From Carposina sasakii (taxonomy: Eukaryota; Arthropoda; Insecta; Lepidoptera; Carposinidae), in NCBI GenBank assembly GCA_014607495.2, contig CP053154.1, positions 12,462,001 to 12,526,000 on the forward strand: a stretch of 64,000 nt of DNA. Direction: 5' to 3'. The notes under the pieces are model-generated. The model saw only the letters and a list, made by a program, of their open reading frames with translations, had not been told where the DNA came from and searched no databases. Position 1 is the stretch's first letter. Each line of letters begins with the position of its first letter. Positions 45,519-58,342 of the stretch are shown piece after piece. A program made the position numbers and the translations under genes.

Positions 45519-47285
45519 GTACGTATCAAAAAAATGTTTCACTGTCCGATAGGTATCATATTTTCTAAGATTTCAACCGGCATGTTACACCTGTCATAGT
45601 ATAAACGACTTTTTGGTGTTTCATTATTACCCAAAAAGGTTTTATTTTACTATGAAATGTAATAACATTGAGATGACACCCTTGACAATATAAACAAGTA
45701 ATTTCACAATGTCGCAAAGAGAGAGGGTAGTTGTTTGTTCGCGACCTATTAAATTACCTATTTTCGTATTCAACAAGCGGAATGCATAATTTTTTTTTTA
45801 ATCCAGAGAGCCTTGGCCCTCTTAAATTTCTCGGCCATTAACAGGTTATTTTCAAGTATAGGTATGAAATTAACTTTTCATTGAGCTCCTTGAATTCTCT
45901 TAATTTTTAAAAGCTTACTTAATTTATTTTCTGGTAAGTAGGTACCTACAGAGTTAATGGTAAGTAACGAAAACATGTAAATCTATTCGCTGGGAAATTT
46001 CAGGGTGTTATCATTTTCCTACCCTTTTATCTCAGATTAAATAGGTGGAATTAAAATTATAATTTTCTAATTCATCTAAGTTATAATAAACGTTATTTTT
46101 TGGGACTTGTATTTCAAAAGAAAGCAGTTAAATCATGACTAAAAAGAACAGTTAACCTGTGTGACTTAGATACGTGATCACGTGATCACTTGATAAGCAT
46201 TTCTCTCACAAGGGTTTTTAATATCGCCTAAAATGACTAATTTATTCCTAAAGCTGCTATTACATACACTTCCAAGATAACAAATTAATATTTTTTTTTT
46301 TTTTAACTATGCCAACCATTTTTTATTCCCCCTATGTAATCTGGGTTAAAATTATTATCATCGTAAAAATTTTAAATTTTTTGATTGCACCACGAATCAT
46401 ACAATGTTATAAAATATAGATATATAATATATAAATTCACAATCTGTAAGCTCACTTAGCTGACATAATAAAACCCATCTTTTTGCGTGTGCGGTAAAAA
46501 CGCTGAGATGTTTCTCAGTGTTCATCAAAAGGAAGGACTCCCGAGAGCTAGTTTTGTGATCGGGAAATAATGGACTACGGGGACAAAAGCTATAACTAGT
46601 ATCAATTTTTCCCACCATTTTTTCCAGTGAAAATAAATGGGGGAAAGTTATAATATACATACTTATCTACTCGTGTGTGCGTATTGAAATAGCTTACGTA
46701 CGTTCATATACTAAACCGAAGTATTATCATTTTGTCATTTTAAAATATTATTTTAATAAATAAAAATGGGCTCTGCTCATTAAAAACATAATTTAAAAAT
46801 ATGCCTCAATTTTTGTAATATCATTGTACAGCATAAATATACTTTTATTAAAAACAATATTTAAATCAGTTGATGTTTTTATTGCGTCTCCATCAATGAC
46901 TCTCAAGAATAAAAAACAAAATAGTTTGAAGTTAGGCCTGTTGTATACTTACGTTTTTGTTCCGCCAGCCGTGAAAAGCTACGGATATAATTCACCGGCA
47001 TTATACCAACAAGCTAGATTCAACACGGACAACCGTGCTTATATATGGCGAATATACGTAGATTTTCTCGGTGAAAAACGTGTGTGTACAACCGGCCTTA
47101 ATTCGATTATCCAAAAATAAATTCCGCAAAACTTAATCTGGACTATATTGTAAGTCGTAGGGTTGTTTTGGTAGAGTTTATAGCTGTATACCTTTGAATA
47201 CGAAGCCTGAAAAGTATTGTATTTATTGTGTATTTCAGTTATTACAAGTAATTTATTCTATTTTATCAACGCAAAACAAAGTAGT

Positions 47286-47350
47286 CGCATCTTTAGTAGA
47301 ACAACGACACAATTGTAAAACTCAATTGTGTCGTTGTTCTATCAAAGGTG
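47286..47350. repeat. Hairpin with 18-bp perfect stem
   Basis: AGAACAACGACACAATTG at 47298-47315 pairs with its inverse at 47323-47340 across a 7-base loop. Outer bases (CGCATCTTT and AAAGGTGCG) extend the stem with one mismatch. Confidence 0.8.
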
Positions 47351-47885
47351 CGTAGTATCGACGCCAGTCGTATAAAGCATTACCTCTTTCTATAATGTAA
47401 ATTAGGCATTTTGTATAATTATTATTGTGCTATTCATTATCTCGTGTTATTAATTACATACAAACCATTACAAACTGATATTGAACCGTGTCAGGTTTAA
47501 TTTGTGTTAAGGTGTGGGGACACTTGTTCTATTCGAATAAAGGGCAATGCACAGCATAGATCATATTAGATACGCGAGTGCTCAAATTTTTTCGGTGTGA
47601 CGTCTAGGTACTATGGCGCGCCATAAAATACAACGTTATTAACGCGACGACGTTTCCGTTCTGCTCTGCGTGGGTACGCACCTAGTCACGCAGCCCATTT
47701 GTGTCTTGGCAGCGTTGCCAGACTGTGTTGCCAGAATTACCGTATTATGTACCCCAAAATTACCGTACAATTACCGTACACGGTGGTTGTATGAAAAGTA
47801 GCTTTATAAGTATTTACCAACATTTGATTTTTCCACATTTCTACGTAATAACTGTACGCTTTTACGAAACAACTTAATTTATTTG

Positions 47886-48305
47886 CACAAAGGCTTCGAG
47901 TCGGACTCGCGCACCGAGGGTTCCGTACATACCTTTTTTATCTTCTTATAACTTTTTGTAGGCGATGGGCTGACCACCTGCCACTACTAACCGAACTTGT
48001 ACATCTCAACTATACCCTCAAAATTGGTCAGAAGTGGCATCATGTGGTTCTATCGGCCCTTGGTACTCTGCCTACCCCGTAAGGGATAAAGGCGTGATTA
48101 TATGCATTTTATATGCATCTTTTGATTGTGTCGGCTTAGTAGTTTGATTTTTCACAGCTTCTAGGGTCAGTAGTCCTTGCAGTTAGTATTTGATATAAAT
48201 TTCAGCAAAAGGATCTTGACAGACAGACGAACGGACGGACAACAAAGTGATCCTATAAGAGTCCGTTTTTACCTTTCGAAGTTCGAAACCCTACCTATGA
48301 AACCC
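47886..48305. mobile_element. Lepidopteran repeat split by an (ATGT)n-family element
   Basis: The outer element reads GGCTTCGAGTCGGACTCGCG on the left. On the right it reads GACAGACGAACGGACGGACA, then ACAAAGTGATCCTATAAG; both are common lepidopteran repeat phrases. Between them, 47955-48103 is a member of the family at 41568, plus strand. Confidence 0.55.
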
Positions 48306-48816
48306 TAAAAAATATATTATTAGGTACGCTAACTAACCAAGCGAATAAACAGCATCCAAATTAACTATTCGCGTTCAGAAATTCATTTTACTCGGAAAGA
48401 GATTGCGGTCCGATCGATATCCACTTAGTCTACCAAATTGAGTTCAAAATCATATAATTCCATACCATATTATTAAACTAACAGGTGTCTAAAGAAAAAT
48501 AGAAGACACTTGTTACAGAAACAAGATACGCGCATTCATTCTTGTTCTATTTTGCATGTGATAGCCGTTACTTTAGTCCACATGAATATGAATTATATGA
48601 ATTCAACAGTATCCATGGGTCAGATTAGATTAGGCCCCAATTTTAATTTACCGTACGTTTTGTCGAATTTTGTCACTGTTCTTAAAATTACCGTACGGTT
48701 TTGGTACTACTATGGATTACCGTACAAGGCTCGAAAAGACCGTACAAATCGGTAATTACCGTACGTCTGGCATCACTGCTTGGGAGCTGCATTGCGTAGG
48801 TAGGGTAACGCATAAA

Positions 48817-48861
48817 TCTACGTTTATGTACGCACACGCATCCGGTCTGCTCGAGCCTTAA
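48817..48861. repeat. Half of a foldback element
   Basis: TACGCACACGCATCCGGTCT, then GCTCGAGCCTTA, matches the right arm of 51319-51540. The left arm is not found. Confidence 0.45.
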
Positions 48862-48904
48862 AAATTCGTAATCAAACTTCGTTTAGTTTTTTCTTTTAAG
48901 ATTA

Positions 48905-48965
48905 TCATCTCATCATCATCTTCCTGCCGTTATCCCATTATTTATATGGTCGACGCAATATGTTT
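48905..48965 (-). mobile_element. RTE-like LINE 3' tail fragment
   Basis: ATCATCATCTTCCTGCCGTT, then TTATCCCATTATTTATATGG; same family as 20290 and 12060. Confidence 0.45.
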
Positions 48966-50210
48966 TTTTTTAAGATAACTTAAACAAAATTAACTTGCTG
49001 TTCAAAATCTATACTAAAACATTAAAATAAAATCCTTTGACAGACATTATGTATTAATAACATTAATATTCTACAGACAAAAGTTATTTATTTAGTAACG
49101 TAATAGTTTCCTGGTAAAGAAATGTTTACAAGTTTGACATAGCTAGTATGGATAACTATTTATTTTGTATCTATTTATTCTACTCCTTAAACCCATATGG
49201 GCTTGACAAGTTCTAATAATGTGCTAACCAGTATTATAAATTGCTGGTCAGAGTGATGAACCTGACTTGACAGAATTGATACATGCAATTTTTCATGAAG
49301 CGTTCATTAAAAAAGTCATACAACAATTTTATTATTGCATCATCGTAAACACATATCTTGCATCGTTGCACATTTCTCAAGATCAACATACTCCCTATAC
49401 CTATATCTATAGGTACATTAGTCTAGTGCAGTACTAGTCAGTTGTTATTTACCCTATGAGAATATTTAATACAAATAATTTTTAATATATTTTAAGTATT
49501 GTTACAACCTTTATGATTCAAGATTCTAAATTTCTTCTTATTAGGTTTCAAAAATTGAATTTTCCTGCGATTTTTTTATTATTATATTATATCCTAGTGC
49601 ACACCCGTGACTCCGTCCTTCCGCGTATTAGATTAAAATTTTGTCAAAATTTTATCGTAGTATTTATTTATATGTATTAAAAAACCTGAATAATTTTCAA
49701 GGTTTTAGTTTTATATAGCTCCAAAATTTCATAAAACAGTCAATGCTATTATTATTCAATCAAGCTAAAATTATTATTTTCCTATGCGTACTAGCATGAA
49801 AACACTATAGACAGACGGAGTTACTTACGTATTTATAAAATAGGATTCTGTAATTCCGTATTACAATCTCGTTACCAGAAACCGCTACAGTGCGGACGAA
49901 CCTTTAATTTAATGCAGCCCATTCAATGCCACCAGTTTACTGGGTCACGAATTTACTCAATATTGGTCGGATCACATTATATTACTTGTTTAAACTTTTT
50001 ACTACTTCAACTCATAGGCATAACAATGCATTATGCAAAAAGGTGCCTCATGACACCTGCTCCCTACCTTGGGAAACCTCGTCATCACATCACGCGTGAT
50101 CGGATGGAACAATTTCGCGAATTCTTTCTTATTTGTTTTTTTTTATCAAAGAAAATAAATCAGCTTAGTGAAATATGAAAAAAAAAACTTTTAAAAAATG
50201 CTTATTAATA

Positions 50211-50474
50211 TACAGGGTGTAACAGAAAGGGTATGTTAAGCGAAAAGCTATGTAAATAGCCCACTATAGAGATCCTATTTCCAAAATTTCAGACTCAAAT
50301 TCACATTTTTATTTTTCCAGATAGTATGAAGAATTCCGAAACAACTCAGGAATGTCCATACAATCTTGAAAAATAAAAATGTCATTTGGAATCTCAAATT
50401 TTAGAAATAGGATCTCTATAGTGGGCTATTTACATAGCTTTTCGCTTAACATACCCTTTCTGTTACACCCTGTA
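50211..50474. mobile_element. Palindromic Tc1/mariner-like MITE, full copy
   Basis: 264 bases. Arms of about 85 bases are nearly perfect inverses from CAGGGTGTAACAGAAAGGGT inward, and TA flanks both ends. Other copies at 14521, 36089, 40104 and 58492 are diverged. No transposase. Confidence 0.9.
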
Positions 50475-50689
50475 TATGCTTTTAAGTCGGTTACGCGAAC
50501 TGGATTTCAGGGGGGCGGTAATATTCAAAATTATTACTTTGTATAAAACAGAGTTACTTTCCACAGTCTGTCTGTCCCTATGTATACTTATATCTTTTAA
50601 ACTACGCGACGGAATTCGATGCGGTTTTTTTTAAATAGATAGAATGATTTAACAGGAAGGTTTACATGTACTTATAGTATTAGCATTGT

Positions 50690-50718
50690 ACCCGTACGAT
50701 ATCGGGGCGGGTCGCTAG
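50690..50718 (+). mobile_element. Helitron-like 3' end
   Basis: Hairpin CCCGTACGATATCGGGGCGG, then GTCGCTAG before T; CTAG is at 50715-50718. Confidence 0.4.
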
Positions 50719-51318
50719 TAAGAAGTATATCTAGGTATATTGTTATTCTATCATATTATTTGCATAATTTGATATGGAATTAAATTAGTACTTAATGAAA
50801 TAAATACTTGGTATCATATTACAGATTAGAATTTCGATGACTCAAAACAACGGTTTGCGATACGATTTTTGTTGTCAATAAGCTGATTTCAAGTATAAAT
50901 AAATTCTAATTCTGCAAATTTATATCTTCACAAAAAGAGATAGACCGGCAGAAAAAAGAAGAAGAAAGAGATTACCAATCGTTCCGTATTAAGGTGGGAC
51001 GACCGGGGTGAATGGTACCTACTCCTTGGAGAACACTAATTGCTTTACGGATTCAATTTGGATGCCGATACGTACGTTAAAGGTACTCATTTATTGACAC
51101 AAGTTCAACAGTTCCACTTTGCATTCAGTAGCAATAAAGTTAAGTAACATAGTCCGAGCGTTCACATGGCCATTGGTCATGCGTCCTTTCGCTCGGAGGT
51201 CAACCAAGAAAGTAACAGGAAAATGCCTAAACGTATACGAGTATTATCTATTTGAAATTCATAATGTTAACCCGATTGTTAAAATTACCAAAAAAAACAC
51301 TAGCTTGCAAATTACAAT

Positions 51319-51540
51319 AAAGGTTCGAGCACACCGAATGCGTGTGCGTGCACGTAAGCGTAGACGTACGTACCTCTGAGTTGTAATGTATGGAACTGTA
51401 TAGGCACGGGCAGACCAGATGCGTATGCATAGACGTAAGCATAGACGTCAAGCGGTGACAGTTCTATACATTAAACTCAGAGGTACGTGTACGTCTACGC
51501 TTACGTGCACGCATACGCATCCGGTGTGCTCAAGCCTTAA
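51319..51540. repeat. Foldback element with about 65-bp arms
   Basis: Left AAAGGTTCGAGCACACCGAA, right inverse TTAAGGCTTGAGCACACCGG. Arms contain GTAAGCGTAGACGTAC. A third, diverged copy of the arm lies in the middle (51400-51450). Confidence 0.8.
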
Positions 51541-51599
51541 ATAGTCAAACCCAAAGGACAACTCCAAAGAAGCTGGACAAACGTTTTACAAATTAGACT

Positions 51600-51660
51600 A
51601 GTAGTCCCACGTGGTAAGGAGTGAGCCTACAGCCGCTTGCAAAACATATTTTTACATACC
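51600..51660. repeat. Short match to the repeat at 2015
   Basis: GTCCCACGTGGTAAGGAGTG, then AGCCTACAGCCGCTT. Confidence 0.4.
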
Positions 51661-51969
51661 CCTTCAAAATCACAGAAATGCTTCTTTAATCCCTATTTGT
51701 ATGTATTCACATCTTTAATATTCTATATACAAAACCATTATCATTACAAATTCGGAAGTTCCCTATTGCGTTATAATAATGTTGTTCTATAACGTGTATC
51801 GAGCGTTGGCCGTGACAGTGACTAGGTCTGTTACGTCACGTCTATCGTATCGTTTACACTTGACCACATTAAATGTTTTAGGTTTTAGTAGACTGTGTGA
51901 CCAGGGCATCCCACTGCCAACAATATTAACATCGCATCAGGTCAAGCATGCTGTGCTTAAAAATCCTAT

Positions 51970-52130
51970 TGATATTATAAAGGTGAAAGTTTGTAAGTAT
52001 GGATGGATGGATGGATGTTTGTTACTCTTTCACGTAAAAACGGATGAAGCGATTTTAATAAAGGCATGGAATTAGCTGACACCCTAACACTGGACTGCAT
52101 TAACACGTAGTCTACTTTTTATCCCGGGAA
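51970..52130 (+). repeat. Common lepidopteran repeat with (GATG)n
   Basis: GGTGAAAGTTTGTAAGTATG, (GATG)n, then CGGATGAAGCGATTTTAATA; a related block is at 37075-37215. Confidence 0.4.
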
Positions 52131-52457
52131 AATATTTTTATACCGAATAATTTCGACATTTTGTTTTTTCTGCATATATGTACAACATTTGTATTACTAT
52201 TAGGCTTTTTGATATAATTCTGAATTTGATATAATTTCTGTGTCAAAATATAATACTATACAGTGTGTCTAGGCCGACACACTGTATGTATAGTACAATT
52301 TCTATTTAAATAAAAACATCAACCGAACAGTGCTTTTTGCTTGGAATTCGGTACTATAATATGCTTTTAAGAATCGGTTCTAACATCGCAAACTTCCGAT
52401 CTTTATGGAATTTGAACTAGCGCGATAAAAATTTGCCATATGTTGCATACAATAAGA

Positions 52458-52562
52458 TCTATCATCATCATCATCATCATCAGCCTATTGCAGTCCACTG
52501 CTGGACGTAGGCCTCCCCCGGGGCACGCCACAAGACTGCCATGGGGGGTATTTGCCCATAGT
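52458..52562 (-). mobile_element. RTE-like LINE 3' end
   Basis: (ATC)n at 52459-52477, then AGCCTATTGCAGTCCACTGC, TGGACGTAGGCCTCCCCC. Confidence 0.7.
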
Positions 52563-53000
52563 ATTTAGCAGAAATTAAAATGGAAAAATAAAAATGGCAA
52601 AACCTTGCATCTTTCGACCTGTCAACTCCAAAGTACATTTATTCAAATATTTACGGAGATAACGTAACATTGTTCATATTTTACTAAAATGTACCTACAT
52701 GTTTGCATAACATGCATTAAATGAAACTGTAGTATATCTTAAAAAGCGGTCAAGTGTGAGTTAAACTCGTATAAAAAACATTCTGTAAAATTCCAAATAT
52801 TATTATACGTTTCACTGTAATCTATAAGGAATCTATTTACCATATTTTCAATTTTTTCTTAATTTTAAGCTCGGATTTTTTTTTACTTCCCTGGATGTGA
52901 TACTTTCTTACATCATAGTGTATTCTATTAGGCTCTTCAATAGCTTCACATGCTAGGAGGTTTGCAAATTTATTTCGTCTAACGCCCACTTTGAAAATCA

Positions 53001-53273
53001 GGGGGTCTACTCTGAAATGACGATAAGCGAAGTATCGTCCGAATATCGAGGTGTTTCCTACTACGAACTTCCTTCGATCGGCTCAGTCGCGCCGTTTTTT
53101 TATTCGGTCCGATCGAACTCTATTTGACAGGTATAAGGCTCTACCTAGCTTCTCTATGGTTCCGAATGAGTTGTGAACATTCGAAGCAATTTCGTAGTAG
53201 GGTCAAAGGCTTCGATTCGGTCGGGCTTCGGTCGGACCGAAAGATTTGAAAGCAGTTTTCAAAGTAGACCCCC
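53001..53273. mobile_element. MITE family 3, copy c
   Basis: GGGGGTCTACTCTGAAATGA to TTTTCAAAGTAGACCCCC; shortened interior. Confidence 0.8.
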
Positions 53274-53901
53274 AGTAGCGCCCCCCATTTTTATTTCACC
53301 TTAAAAATGTCAATAGCATATTAGTTGCGCTTTTTTTTCTGGGGCCTTAACTGCCCCTCTCTAGGCCTCCAACGCCCACGAGGGGGCGATATTGCCCACT
53401 TTGGGAAAGACTGAATTACACCCCAAATTCGGGGTTATATAGGTACTTCCATTGACTAAGGAGTGCGGCTAATTAAATTATCATAATCCATTCATAATCT
53501 TAGAAAGACAACTAATAATTTAAATATTCCTTATAATTCAAAGTTGCGATTCAAGCTTTCAAGTTCAGAACATACCAGTTTCTATGATGGCATTAATTTG
53601 ACTCATTTCTTTTACGTCATAATACTTCACTTAATAGTATTTGATGGATTTAACGGAGCACCTGTTTTAGGAGTTATGTTAAATATATTTGACGTCACAA
53701 CTATTTGGTATAATATTTTTGGTTTCGATAACTAAAAAAAAAATCTCTTCTTATACGCACGTACTTTTAAATTTTATGTACGTAATTTAGTAGTAAATTA
53801 AGCAGGTACAGTCGGTCACGTAATCGTCTTTGGAAAGTTTTTTGTTTTTATATATTTCATGGTAAATGAATGATTTGAGGAGGAATACCGTAGATACAGT
53901 A

Positions 53902-54279
53902 TACAGGGTGATTTTTGGTCGTCAACGTTCCCGAAAACTATGGAATCTCCTCATCATCACGATCATTTTTCTCCATGGAAGCATACCTGGAAAATGTCTG
54001 GTTTCCAAGATATCAGAGTCTAAAGTTTAGTAAATAGACTGCGTTTTTCAGCATAAATGCACATAGTCGCGCGTAGCAAGATTTTTTCACGAGAAATAAT
54101 TAATATATGTCTATGATAAAACTAGCATAAACACTGGACCCTATAAATTTCGCTCGAACAAAAAAAATTAAAAAATTTTACATCGCTTCCCAGCATTTTT
54201 TTTTTTGCATAAACTTACTTTATTTGATGTATAGAGTACGTACCCTTCGTTAAGGGTGGCGACGAAAAAACATTCTGTA
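53902..54279. mobile_element. MITE family 1, copy (53902-54279)
   Basis: TACAGGGTGATTTTTGGTCG to ACATTCTGTA; full length, inverted relative to the copy at 21270. Confidence 0.8.
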
Positions 54280-55354
54280 TAAACAAACAATATGAATATA
54301 TCATTATTTATATTATATACTTCTAAAATATTTCGATATATTGAGATGAATATGGCAGAAAATAGGGACTAATCTGTTCCCAGTTTCAGGTACTTACTAA
54401 CTATATTTACAGTTGTTGTTATAACCATATTACACTAATTTTATAAATCCATTCACGGTCTTTTCACAAAATTACAATGATACAAGATACAAATTACAAT
54501 GATTATAATGAACCTACTGGGAAACCAAATATGGCCATGAAAACCGTATTCACCTTGTAATAAACCCATTTCACACTTACCTATTCACTAATATATGCAT
54601 AATTAATTGGACGATACTTTTGGGAAACCACAACCACGCTAATATCTCCGAGAACTGGTGGACATCATAAATAAATATATCCCAGGATGATACATTACTT
54701 AGCATAAATTACGCGTTTGGTTTTTACGTTCATAGGCCTATCCTACGCAATTAAATCGCTTAAATTAACTCTACTAACGTATTTTTAAAAAAACCACTTT
54801 ACATAGTCTAACAATAAAATTCGCGAAAGGCAAAAGTATATTAAAATTTCAGGAAAAACCATTTTGTTCTTTTTTTTATTTTCAATTTAAGAATTTAAGT
54901 GGTTATCTTAACTCCAAGTTTTTTGTAACTAACTAAACATTTCTTGGAAAGGGCTAAAGCCATACAACATTTGAATTTTCAGGGTAAACGTTACAGCAAA
55001 ATATAGAATATTTGTCAAATTAAACTGAGTATAGTTTACAGCTTTATATTAGTATTTTCATTTATAAAACATAGTAGCAACATCGCCGTGTCTACAAGAG
55101 AGGTTGTGCCTCAGACGAGGTCTGACTACGAAATGTTGTTTTAAACTTTTTAAAAATCCCCTTTCGTCATGTCAAAGGCTCTACCGTTAAAGTTCATTCA
55201 TCTCCAACCGGAACAACGAAACAGTGATAGGTATAATCTGTTACAGATATGTTACACTTTTACTAATAGTTTTGGAAATTACTTGTTTCATTTTTATTCA
55301 ACTTTAAAGCTAGGTACTTCCTGCGCTGATGCGGGTTTTTACTAGAATACATCA

Positions 55355-55715
55355 GCTGCATCGTCGACTAAGAAACACGAGCATTCTTTCAGGCGCTCAG
55401 CTAGCAATTTACCACTGATAATTTACGTCTATCCTCGCTATGTTAAACGTGGCCGTGGGATATTCTTTACTATCTTGCATTACCCCATTTCGGAAATACT
55501 CTTGGTTGGTGACTGCAGTGTGATTTTTGGACGCTGCGTCCCACTCACCGCTAACGACGGAAGTTTCTCTTTATTCTCTCCCTATGTAGAAAATCAGTGT
55601 ATAATACTACATGTTGTCAAAACAGGAGTCGATACTGCCCACCTTTCGACAACCCTTCACCGCCTCTTACAATACCTACGGGCAGACAAGGATTGATGCT
55701 TCTCTACTCTGCCGA
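55355..55715 (-). mobile_element. Repeat R5 and RTE-like 3' region
   Basis: 55355-55500 matches R5 on the minus strand. 55500-55715 matches the RTE-like region at 7860-7960, also minus (GGCAGAGTAGAGAAGCATCA, then TGTCTGCCCGTAGG). Confidence 0.5.
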
Positions 55716-56828
55716 AACCAAAATCAAAATCTATACTGAAACTCAAATAGAATTTTGTCCCTATATCCATAATACTTATGCATGTTGCGACTATAGAAAA
55801 TAATTTTAGTAGAGATGCACATAATAATTATGCCTCCCTGTGCATCCTTTCAAACCGGTCCCGAGTGCATTCTTCAGGTCCTCGATCTGGTTGTGATAAA
55901 AACTCGTTAGGTACGAGAATACGTGTTCCATGTCATTAGAATTAGATTCAAAGTATAAAAAACCCTCAGTACGTACCTAAGTTTATAAAACTTACAAAAT
56001 AATAACGTAAAAGTCGTTGCACGTACGCATAATAAATTATTTATGGAGGATGAGATGCATAACAATTGATACCTATATGGCTACTAAATAATATCAGCAA
56101 AAAATAAGGAAACACGTTAGTGACAGCTCAGGCCGCCATTATTCCAAAACACGTGGAATTATATCATTTGATGCTTGAGGCTCCTCGTGATTTTAAATTG
56201 TATATTTAAAAAGATAAAATACATTATTTTGGCTGGGCGTGCAAATTCAATAGCGTAAGACAGTGTATCTTTTTATCCTACATTCCAAGAAAAGTGGAAT
56301 AAGTTTTTCATTCATTTATATTAAGAGGAATTAGAATTTTAAGATTTTTTTGACAGCCGGATAATTTTAACCGACTTTAAAACGAGAGGTATTAATAACT
56401 ATCTCTAAATATCAAGATTGGTTACGATATTCGATTCTGTACATTTTGAAAAAAAATTACATTTAGCTGGCAGAACACAGTGACAAAACATAATCATTTC
56501 TATTAAAACAAAAGTTAACTAAGGACTACTAACGGTATGAAATGCTCGTTGTTTATTAGCATTTTGCAATAGAGATAGATAAATATCAACAGAAATATGT
56601 AGTTAGCCCATATAAGAAGTTATCTAACAATAACTTAAGTATTTTATGTCTAATAGAAAGGTGCATACACTACATTAACCCACATACTGTGTAATAAGTT
56701 ACACATATTATGTGTAACATTTAAAAAAAATCCTCTCTTACTTAATTCTGTTAAAACTTAACCAAGGACCATTAGTCATATTTGGTAAGATGCATAAAGA
56801 AACGGCTGCATTTACTATTTGGTTTGTC

Positions 56829-56945
56829 ATCGTCGTCTGCCAATTGCAGTCCACTGATGGACGTAGGTCTTCTCCAGAGCACGCCACAATGCTCGATGTC
56901 CCGTTTTTGCCATCCAGTCACTACCAGCCGCCCTCTGTTATTCAA
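56829..56945 (-). mobile_element. RTE-like LINE 3' end
   Basis: Plus-strand CAATTGCAGTCCACTGATGG, ACGTAGGTCTTCTCC and CCATCCAGTCACTACCAGCC; the inverse of 62420-62555. Confidence 0.65.
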
Positions 56946-57200
56946 AAGTAAAGAAACGGAGATGCATGAACTACTGATTTATTTATGACTTTTCAAGCAA
57001 ATCAATTTCCCCTGGTTGAAAAAAATACACGTACCTATTATTGATGATATGGTTAATAGAAAATAAAATTAACAGTGGGATAGTTAGGTACAATTCAGAA
57101 ATCCGCCAAATTGGTGATATTGTCAGTATCCACCTATGCTCTCACCTGTCATGAATCTATCATTACGACACAAACTAAGCAAGCATTAACCTTTTTACAG

Positions 57201-57412
57201 TGTTCGACTCAACCGCCAAGCCCTCATCAGGCATCCTCAGTGGAAACGTGCAGCAATACGGCGACTTCGACGAGTGCCTGAGCATCAATGCAGCCGTGCA
57301 GGGCAAGTATTGCCTGGCGCAGCTCTCCATCACCGTCTCCGGAAACCAGGTCCTCGACCAGGTGGACTTTGCCGTCCATTCCGGACATTTCTTGAGGAGC
57401 AATATGTCAGAT
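57201..57412 (+). CDS. NRF6-like gene, exon 2 (gene C)
   Basis: The acceptor is CCTTTTTACAG and the donor GTAAGT, leaving phase 0. The first two bases complete a Met codon with exon 1: WALK-M-FDSTAKPSSGIL. Blocks GDFDEC and GKYCLAQL carry NRF cysteines. It matches gene B exon 2 in length, phase and content. The exon is GC-richer than its surroundings. The next exon, expected to hold the WGxCVP signature, is not seen before the window ends, so intron 2 is longer than 6.5 kb. Confidence 0.88.
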
Positions 57413-57911
57413 GTAAGTTATATTTATTTTATTACCTAGGTTCCGTAAGAAAATATTCTGAAATGTCCTTTTCAAATATCCCTTCATTCATATAACTTAA
57501 AGCTTTTTTAAACCAACGTCGGCGAGAAGCAAATACGGCCTATCAACCCCCAACATTTTAAGAAAATAGAACAAGTAAGTACCTATAAGTTTTCCTTAAT
57601 TTTTTTTTTAAAGGTTGCTTTGTACGGCAAGGGCAACAGCCTTTATCAATCATTAAAATCATGATAAATTGAAGTTTCCGAATAAAAAATTATAAAACGC
57701 TCTGTCCCAAAAAGTAAAATACAACCTATCTCAACCCTGTATGAGATCAGGTTTTTAGTGCTCTTACGTTTTATTTCCATTTATATCCACATATTCATTA
57801 TGTAATGAAAACCTGCTTCTTCAAGACTGGTTCGCTGACCTTCCTCTCGTGAGCCCTTTAGTTACTTTTTACCTGGAGACGGGTCGCTACTGCTTAGTCA
57901 GCTAAAGTTGC

Positions 57912-58165
57912 TTAGTCAAGATATTATATATTATAAAATTATTAATAAAGAAAATGGAAAAAATTCTTCACACGAGTGGGAATCGAACCCACGACCACTG
58001 CAAACCGTGCGAGCCGCTATAACCACTAAGCCACCGGGTCAATTACTCGGATGACGAATTTTTACCATCTCTTTTCTAAATTACATATTGGCAACGTTAT
58101 TCTTCATCCCGATAGCTATACACTAGCCAAATCTCGGCAAACAAAGCTGAATCCCTCAGCACAAT
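57912..58165 (-). mobile_element. tRNA-derived SINE family 2, full copy
   Basis: The minus strand has GGTGGCTTAGTGGTTATAGC (A-box part), GGGTTCGATTCCCACTCG (B box) and tail ATTAATAATTTTATAATA. It shares its upstream part with 44060-44300. Confidence 0.7.
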
Positions 58166-58242
58166 GTTTAAAGATGAAACGATCAACCATATCCTAACGG
58201 ATTATATTAATGGAGAAGTGTTTTTTTTTATAAATTTATCTT

Positions 58243-58342
58243 AGTCAAGATATTATATATTATGAAATTATTAATAAAGAAAATGGAAAAAATTCTTCAC
58301 CCGAGTGGGAATCGGACCCACGACCACTGCAAACCGTGCGAG
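58243..58342 (-). mobile_element. tRNA-derived SINE family 2, partial copy
   Basis: About 100 bases nearly identical to 57913-58012, including the outer TTAGTCAAGATATTATATAT. Confidence 0.65.

Larger units (their letters stand above)
45519..57200 (+). other. Gene C intron 1 (11.7 kb)
   Basis: Bounded by GTACGT and TTTTTACAG. It contains a foldback, MITEs, LINE ends and several unannotated AT-rich stretches. Beyond the repeats listed separately I see no convincing exon; the largest unexplained parts are 45570-47280, 49000-50200, 54300-55350 and 55800-56800. Confidence 0.75.
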
